DNA from: JBLNDJ01 sp050261515
Lineage (GTDB): Bacteria; Acidobacteriota; Terriglobia; Bryobacterales; Bryobacteraceae
NCBI GenBank assembly: GCA_050261515.1
Contig: JBLNDJ010000023.1
Span: 31,167-95,166, forward strand
Reading direction: 5' to 3'
DNA length: 64,000 nt
Every line of letters starts with the position of its first letter. Within the stretch, counting starts at the first letter, position 1. Below, in pieces: positions 60,701 to 64,000 of the stretch. Both the position numbers and the translations under genes were made by a program. Below the pieces are notes generated by a model. It saw only the letters and a program-made list of their open reading frames with translations. It did not search any database and was not told the DNA's origin.

Positions 60701-61195
60701 GATGTTCGGCGCCAGCGCCGCGAAGGCCGTGAAGTTGCGCCCGAGGGCCGGGAGCGAGGCGACCATGTCGCGATCGACCACCTGTCCCACGACGCTCTGC
60801 TCGGTCTGGATCAGCGGCGCCGCGCCCGCCTTGACTTCGACGGTTTCGGTGATGCCGCCGGGCTCGAGGGCGAGATCGATTCTAAGGTTCTGTTGCGTTG
60901 CGAGCGTGACGGTGTCGGAGACGGCACGCTTGAATCCGGCGAACTCGACCGAGACCTGGTAGCGTCCGGGCGTCAGGTTCGTGAATGAGTACAGTCCTTC
61001 AGCGTTGGTCTTGGTGGACGTCGTTTGATTGCGGTCGAGATCGAGAAGAGTGACGTCGGCCCCCTGGACGACCGCCTGGCTGGAATCTGTGACGAGCCCT
61101 CCGAGAGTTCCGCGTAGCGTGAACTGCGCCAGCGCGGCGTTCGAGGCGAGCAGCAGCGGCATCAGAGCCGCTAAAAGGCGTAACGTGGCCTTCAT
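57752..61195 (-). CDS. TonB-dependent receptor with N-terminal carboxypeptidase-regulatory domain (Oar-like)
   Basis: A 1147-residue outer-membrane protein. A strong ribosome binding site (AGGAGGT) precedes the ATG at 61195, which gives a signal peptide (MKATLRLLAALMPLLLASNA). Residues about 28-105 are a carboxypeptidase-regulatory beta sandwich (TLGGLVTDSSQAVVQGADVT, then GLYSFTNLTPGRYQVSVEFA). The plug domain follows (about 120-235, VGQVVDRDMVASLPALGRNF), then a large beta barrel ending in LRMTF, with a C-terminal phenylalanine. There is no SusD partner. It probably imports oligosaccharides for the downstream hydrolases. Confidence 0.92.
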   Translation of the reverse strand: MKATLRLLAALMPLLLASNAALAQFTLRGTLGGLVTDSSQAVVQGADVTLLDLDRNQTTSTKTNAEGLYSFTNLTPGRYQVSVEFAGFKRAVSDTVTLATQQNLRIDLALEPGGITETVEVKAGAAPLIQTEQSVVGQVVDRDMVASLPALGRNFTAFAALAPNISTFPRGNYGDTWSVGGFHSIGGVNYVAGGGGDNGFYMNGVNINDNWVGSTSYAPSIEAISEVKVDVANFSAANGRDISTFQVSTRGGTNALHGTAFDYFQNSGLNAWNPYTKIMSEPGQKKDVLQRNQFGGNLGGPVILPKIFNGKDKAFFFVNYEGTRENRGGASALYRVPTEAERQGDFSELLSRFPGDPNYVLYDPWSTVIDADGNSIRTAVPNNDLRNITRPDGSPAINADAQAMLAMFPMPNGYSNPVNPGDLNNYRTFAARGHKSYRLDVRGDVRLSDNDSVYVNVSRSRGLDNNTGGLIPELNANVEDLSHLVTANYARVFSPTLTNEFIFGIGKGTLFNADQGVRDYMHRTDTLRNKFFKNIGSGEDLGYHSIDFWSNGWPWSIGMGEVFMASNPTLQFSDNVSWIKGAHSFKFGFNFFRKEETDWDYIRTVAFSDQFTRSGSVDESRGGDAMASFLLGLPSGINQRFAFSGGDPQLNMVIPYWGFYGEDKWQLSPKLTVSLGLRYDLSVPPYSGDRYGNAIMDFGYPGWQLMIPGRTPGVPLHYVPADKNNLAPRISVAYQPWNSLVFRASYGIFYMSGTTTSLSVLNNASGAVPGYTGDWWDNARLGQHDDVPVLGFGDIFPTPTQIDVIGTYPISTGEATGYFDYPIDIRIQDKKSGVTPYYQRYMFDVQKGLGQNMSLTLTYLGGRGTKLPYYENVNMPAYQTGWTSSEAYNAARPNATGRWGDVRLLRHGLNSFYNGATVKLQGNLTRGLQFVTHYTYSKTVTDSQEFLPESLGMALPMWDWHRNLGRGEAEFSHPHRFVSALTFTTPWGRNMHWLGRSALWGWNISAITTFESGNALTVWNGVTDARDYEPNMVNVSGNPNLSRGDRSFSRYFDTSVFSAPAQDVKGNAGRGIVRGPGVNNWDISLSKTFRPVERLGIEFRGDLLNAFNHTQWAGVDTTYTDSSESTFGWVTWAREGRIVQLGLRMTF

Positions 61196-61208
61196 CGGTA
61201 TGACCTCC

Positions 61209-61220
61209 TGAACCGATTCA
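61209..61220. promoter_or_regulatory. LacI-like operator candidate, site 1
   Basis: TGAACCGATTCA is an imperfect dyad with the CCG/CGG-centred layout of LacI-family operators. It covers the predicted transcription start of the TonB receptor gene and reaches its ribosome binding site, so binding would repress. An identical 12-mer lies at 61322-61333. Confidence 0.45.
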
Positions 61221-61249
61221 TATTGAAATATTTCGGATTCGATTGTCAA
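61221..61249 (-). promoter_or_regulatory. Promoter of the TonB receptor gene
   Basis: On the minus strand TTGACA (61249-61244) and TCAATA (61226-61221) are separated by 17 bp. The predicted start falls within the operator-like dyad just downstream. Confidence 0.5.
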
Positions 61250-61321
61250 GTGAGCACAAACCAGGCTCCGCGTGCTGATCGCGTTCTTTGGCCGCACCGG
61301 TTCGGGTCTTTGCAGCTTTCT

Positions 61322-61333
61322 TGAACCGATTCA
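61322..61333. promoter_or_regulatory. LacI-like operator candidate, site 2
   Basis: A second exact TGAACCGATTCA, 113 bp from the first, in the 308-bp region between the receptor and the reductase. Each copy is followed by AGGAG when read outward from the dyad in opposite directions. The pair could allow looping. The rest of 61196-61503 shows nothing else that I recognise. Confidence 0.4.
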
Positions 61334-61503
61334 GGAGCGCGGCGGGACGGCCGCGCGACTTAGCTTTTGCCGGTCAGCCCAATCTCCACCTCGAGGGGAG
61401 GATCTCCGATCACGCGCGCGACGCCGCACTCGCCAACGCGGCCGGCGCGCTTTCGGTGGGACAATTGGGAGCTACCGCCGCTTTGCAGGGAAGGAATTCC
61501 GAA

Positions 61504-63471
61504 GTGAGCACCAACACCTACCAGTTGCCGGCGTCGCTGCCGGAGGACCTCGAGCAGCTTCGCCAGATGACCGAACAGTTCCGCGCGGGAGAGATCCCGC
61601 CGGCGCGTTTCCAGGCGTTCCGCGTTCCGCAGGGCGTCTACGAGCAGCGCGAATCCGGGACGTATATGCTGCGCGCGCGGCTGGCGGCGGGGATTCTGAC
61701 TCCGGCCCAGATGCGCGTGGCCGCCGAAGTGGCGCGCACGTACGGCAGCGGCGTGCTGCACTTCACGAGCCGGCAGGATTTGCAGTTGCACGATGTGCGC
61801 GCCGAGGGCATTCACCCCGCTGTGGTGCGGCTTACGGACGCGGGGCTTGCGACCAAGGGCGGCGGCGGCAACACCGTTCGGAACATCGCTGCGTGCTTCC
61901 AGGCCGGCGCTTGCCCCGATGAAGTATTCGATGTGACGCCGCACGTGGTGGCGCTGACGGAATCGCTGCTGCCCGATCCGCTATCGTTCCAGTTGCCGCG
62001 CAAGTACAAGATCGCGTTTTCGGGCTGCGGCACGGATTGCGCGGGCGCGACGATCAACGACCTGGGCTTCATCAGCCGCGTGCGCGATGAGCGCGAAGGG
62101 TTCGCCGTCTACATCGGCGGCGGCATGGGCGCGCAGAGCCGCGTGGGTCGGCTGCTCGAGGAGTTCATCCCGGCCGCGGACGTCTATCGCACGGCCGAGG
62201 CCGTCAAGCGAGTGTTCGATAAGCACGGGAACCGTAAGAACCGGGGCCGCGCGCGCATACGGTTCCTCATCGAGGATCTCGGCTTCGAGAAGTTCGTGGC
62301 ATTGTATCGCGAGGAGTTGGCGGGGGTGACCGCGACCGGCTCGCCGGCGCGCGCGGCTGCGCCGGCCGCGAAAGGAAAGTCGGTCGAGATCGCGCCGCCG
62401 GTGGGTGTAATTTTCGCGGATGTGCTCGAGAAACTGGCGGGCGTGGTGGAGCGCTACGGTGAAGGCGTGGTGCGGGCCACGAACTGGCAGGCGGTGATGC
62501 TGCGCTCGGTGAGCGAGGGCGACGTCGCAGCGCTGAACGCGGAACTTGCGGCGCTCGGGCTTGCGGCCGAAGAGCCCCCGCTGCTGCGCCACATGGTGAC
62601 GTGCGCGGGGGCGGCGACCTGCCGGCTCGGTATCTGTCTTTCGCGCGGGCTCGCGTCCGCGGTGCGCGACGCGGTTCTCGCGAGCGGCCTCGGCGAAGCG
62701 GCGGGCAACGTCAGCCTGCACATCAGCGGCTGTCCGAATGCGTGCGGACGCCACCCGGTGGCGCAGATCGGACTGGCAGGCGCGGCGCGCCGCGTGAACG
62801 GCCGCCTGATTCCGCATTACCTGGTGCAGTTCGGGGGGCACGTCGAGGAGGGCCGCACGAAGCTGGCGACGGGCAAGCTGCTCGTCCCCGCACGCAACAT
62901 CCCCGCGTTCCTGGTGGACCTTCTGCGCGAGTTCGAGAGCTCGCCCGAAACCCCGGATTTCGAGGCATTCCTCGAGGCCGGCGGCAGAGCGGCGGCCGAG
63001 CGCCTCGCGGCGGCGCACGCCGAGGTGGACGACCTCCGCGACTGGGGTTCCGAGCAGCCCTTCTCGCTCGCGGGCCGCGGTCCCGGAGAGTGCGGAGCGG
63101 GCGTCTTCGACCTGATCCGCGTGGACCTCGACTCCGCGGCGGAAGCGATCCACTCCGGGCAGCTTCTGACGGCAACCATCTTGGCATCGCGCGTGCTGCT
63201 CGTCACGCGCGGCGAGCAATCCGAGAGCGACCGCCAATCGCTCGACCTATTCGCGCGCCTGTTTCTAGACCAGAACCTGATCGCGCCTGAATTCCGTCCT
63301 TTGATCGAACGGGCGCAAACATGGCTGAGGGCCGGTCTGCCCGCCACGATGTTCGACGCGAAGCGCGAGCAGGTGGAAGCGCTGCTCGGAGCCGTACAAT
63401 CGGTTTTCGAGAGCATGGGCCCTTCGCTTCGGTTGTCTTCGCCGGTTCCTCTCCAACAACAGAGGAAGTAA
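61504..63471 (+). CDS. Nitrite/sulfite reductase (siroheme, 4Fe-4S)
   Basis: A 655-residue reductase with duplicated ferredoxin-like half domains (YMLRARLAAGILTPAQMRVA and TNWQAVMLRSVSEGDVAAL) and the siroheme/iron-sulfur ligands Cys367, Cys373, Cys410 and Cys414 in TCAGAATCRLG and SGCPNACGRHP (C-x5-C and C-x3-C). It catalyses six-electron reduction of nitrite or sulfite; which one is unclear. The GTG at 61504 has an AGGGAAGGA ribosome binding site and gives the family N-terminus; a longer frame starts earlier. A helical extension of about 110 residues follows the core. No sulfate-assimilation genes are adjacent. Confidence 0.92.
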   Translation: MSTNTYQLPASLPEDLEQLRQMTEQFRAGEIPPARFQAFRVPQGVYEQRESGTYMLRARLAAGILTPAQMRVAAEVARTYGSGVLHFTSRQDLQLHDVRAEGIHPAVVRLTDAGLATKGGGGNTVRNIAACFQAGACPDEVFDVTPHVVALTESLLPDPLSFQLPRKYKIAFSGCGTDCAGATINDLGFISRVRDEREGFAVYIGGGMGAQSRVGRLLEEFIPAADVYRTAEAVKRVFDKHGNRKNRGRARIRFLIEDLGFEKFVALYREELAGVTATGSPARAAAPAAKGKSVEIAPPVGVIFADVLEKLAGVVERYGEGVVRATNWQAVMLRSVSEGDVAALNAELAALGLAAEEPPLLRHMVTCAGAATCRLGICLSRGLASAVRDAVLASGLGEAAGNVSLHISGCPNACGRHPVAQIGLAGAARRVNGRLIPHYLVQFGGHVEEGRTKLATGKLLVPARNIPAFLVDLLREFESSPETPDFEAFLEAGGRAAAERLAAAHAEVDDLRDWGSEQPFSLAGRGPGECGAGVFDLIRVDLDSAAEAIHSGQLLTATILASRVLLVTRGEQSESDRQSLDLFARLFLDQNLIAPEFRPLIERAQTWLRAGLPATMFDAKREQVEALLGAVQSVFESMGPSLRLSSPVPLQQQRK

Positions 63472-63632
63472 ACTGAGTTGAGAGGCGCGCCTGCTGCGCC
63501 GCGCTGGCAGCGGGTTGACCGCCACGCACACGGACCCGCTCCGAAGGAATCATCTACCGCTGCCGAAGCGCTGCGTCGCGCTGACGAAGTAGCGAGTGGC
63601 GCCGTGCTACAGTCGATTGAGATACTCCCCGC
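63472..63632. other. Intergenic stretch before the truncated tRNA
   Basis: No coding region or repeat is recognised. GATACT at 63620-63625 is a possible -10 for the tRNA, without a convincing -35. Confidence 0.3.
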
Positions 63633-63673
63633 GGGCCCTTAGCTCAGCGGTTAGAGCAGCGGACTCATAATCC
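63633..63673 (+). tRNA. tRNA-Met(CAT), 5' half only
   Basis: GGGCCCT is the acceptor strand, followed by the D-arm (GCTC-AGCGGTTA-GAGC), the anticodon stem GCGGA, the loop CTCATAA with anticodon CAT (63666-63668) and TCC of the 3' stem. The next bases are CC instead of completing the stem, and no variable loop, T-arm or 3' acceptor strand follows. The gene is therefore broken in the 3' anticodon stem and cannot fold as a tRNA. The break lies at a small palindrome (GGA-N7-TCC), a typical crossover site for tyrosine integrases. An elongator Met or Ile2 tRNA is possible. Confidence 0.65.
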
Positions 63674-63867
63674 CCTCACGCCAACAATCAGGACCTTTTG
63701 CTCTCAGCCAGTTATGCGTGTTTTCAGTGACTTACGGGAAGCCGTGAGAAGCCCTGAGAAGAGCAGATATACGCGGGGTTGTTAAAGATTCCACTAAAGT
63801 GAAACCGCCAGAACGGCCACTACAAGGACCGGCGGAAATGTTTGTACCAAGCAGGTGTCTCAGGGAT

Positions 63868-63897
63868 TTGACTTTTGTGCGTCTTTAGGTCTATGCT
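63868..63897 (+). promoter_or_regulatory. Promoter in the DNA beyond the tRNA break
   Basis: TTGACT (63868-63873) and TATGCT (63892-63897) with an 18-bp spacer, leading into the short open frame at 63953. The DNA from 63674 onward is less GC-rich than the rest of the window; between 63674 and 63867 no gene is recognised. Confidence 0.45.
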
Positions 63898-63952
63898 AAT
63901 CGACGTAAAGCCCGAGGCACCCGGCTTTGTTGGGAACCGAGGACGGACAGGT

Positions 63953-64000
63953 ATGCGCCACAAACCGAGCATCGTTGATCTACTCCGAGAAGAGACCGGC
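63953..64000 (+). CDS. Unknown protein, first 16 codons (runs off right edge)
   Basis: An ATG with a GGACAGG ribosome-binding sequence starts MRHKPSIVDLLREETG, open to the window end. It has a promoter at suitable distance. It is too short to assign; it may be the first gene of an inserted element. Confidence 0.3.
   Translation, partial: MRHKPSIVDLLREETG

Noticed and set aside
57869..60988. Two long plus-strand open frames opposite the TonB receptor
   Set aside because: Low-complexity shadows of a clearly coding minus-strand gene.
63674..63870. A group I intron in the tRNA-Met anticodon arm
   Set aside because: The break is in the 3' stem rather than the loop, no P7/S-type core could be recognised, and no 3' exon follows within the window.

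Overview
The window looks like a piece of an acidobacterial chromosome, most likely of the Bryobacterales / Candidatus Solibacter type. The DNA is GC-rich (long antisense open frames shadow almost every gene). The gene content is typical of that group: a very large TonB-dependent receptor with an N-terminal carboxypeptidase-regulatory domain and no SusD partner, exported multi-domain carboxypeptidase-regulatory proteins, TAT-exported Gfo/Idh/MocA oxidoreductases and sugar isomerases, a DUF1080 protein, many glycoside hydrolases and an SSS-type sodium symporter. Taxonomy is inferred from content only; no marker gene was compared.

Layout. 1-7.8 kb is an exopolysaccharide (EPS) locus on the minus strand: a NusG-like antiterminator, a Wza-type exporter, a Wzc-type tyrosine autokinase and a four-helix-bundle protein, then (after an inserted plus-strand phage-like pair) a flippase and a glycosyltransferase that runs off the left edge. 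8-11.8 kb is one large gene of TPR-GreAB-C-PIN architecture, a predicted conflict/defence protein and the most interesting item here. 12-19.3 kb carries an isoprenoid-synthase-like protein, an amidohydrolase / radical-SAM / CvpA operon, an ExeA-type ATPase and guaB. 19.4-28.4 kb carries exported proteins, a glycosyltransferase-methyltransferase fusion with a sodium symporter, a frameshifted DUF6883 gene followed by DUF4926, and GH42 and GH20-like hydrolases. 28.4-34.2 kb is glnA-glnE (nitrogen) and xseA. 34-38.3 kb holds two GT-C-like membrane proteins and galE. 38.4-42.1 kb is an L-arabinose pathway (FucI-type isomerase, ribulokinase, ribulose-5-phosphate 4-epimerase). 42.2-50.7 kb has aceE, an ornithine cyclodeaminase-like protein, two zinc-ribbon proteins, a membrane-anchored JAMM protease and small metabolic or exported proteins. 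50.8-61.2 kb is a minus-strand glycan-utilisation cluster headed by the TonB-dependent receptor. 61.5-63.5 kb is a nitrite/sulfite reductase. The right end contains the 5' half of a tRNA-Met(CAT) that breaks off in the anticodon stem and continues into less GC-rich DNA, probably the edge of an integrated element or a rearrangement.

How the parts work together. The receptor cluster (TonB receptor, GH13-like, TIM-barrel isomerase, Gfo/Idh/MocA, GH29, epimerase) with GH42, GH20 and the arabinose genes describes a plant or microbial polysaccharide degrader that also makes its own EPS. A LacI-like operator overlaps the receptor promoter. GlnA keeps the adenylylation tyrosine at residue 397 and the adenylyltransferase gene lies directly downstream.

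Across scales, the intergenic DNA is rich in REP-like palindromes of several families. In three places the repeat supplies the last codons and the stop of the neighbouring gene.
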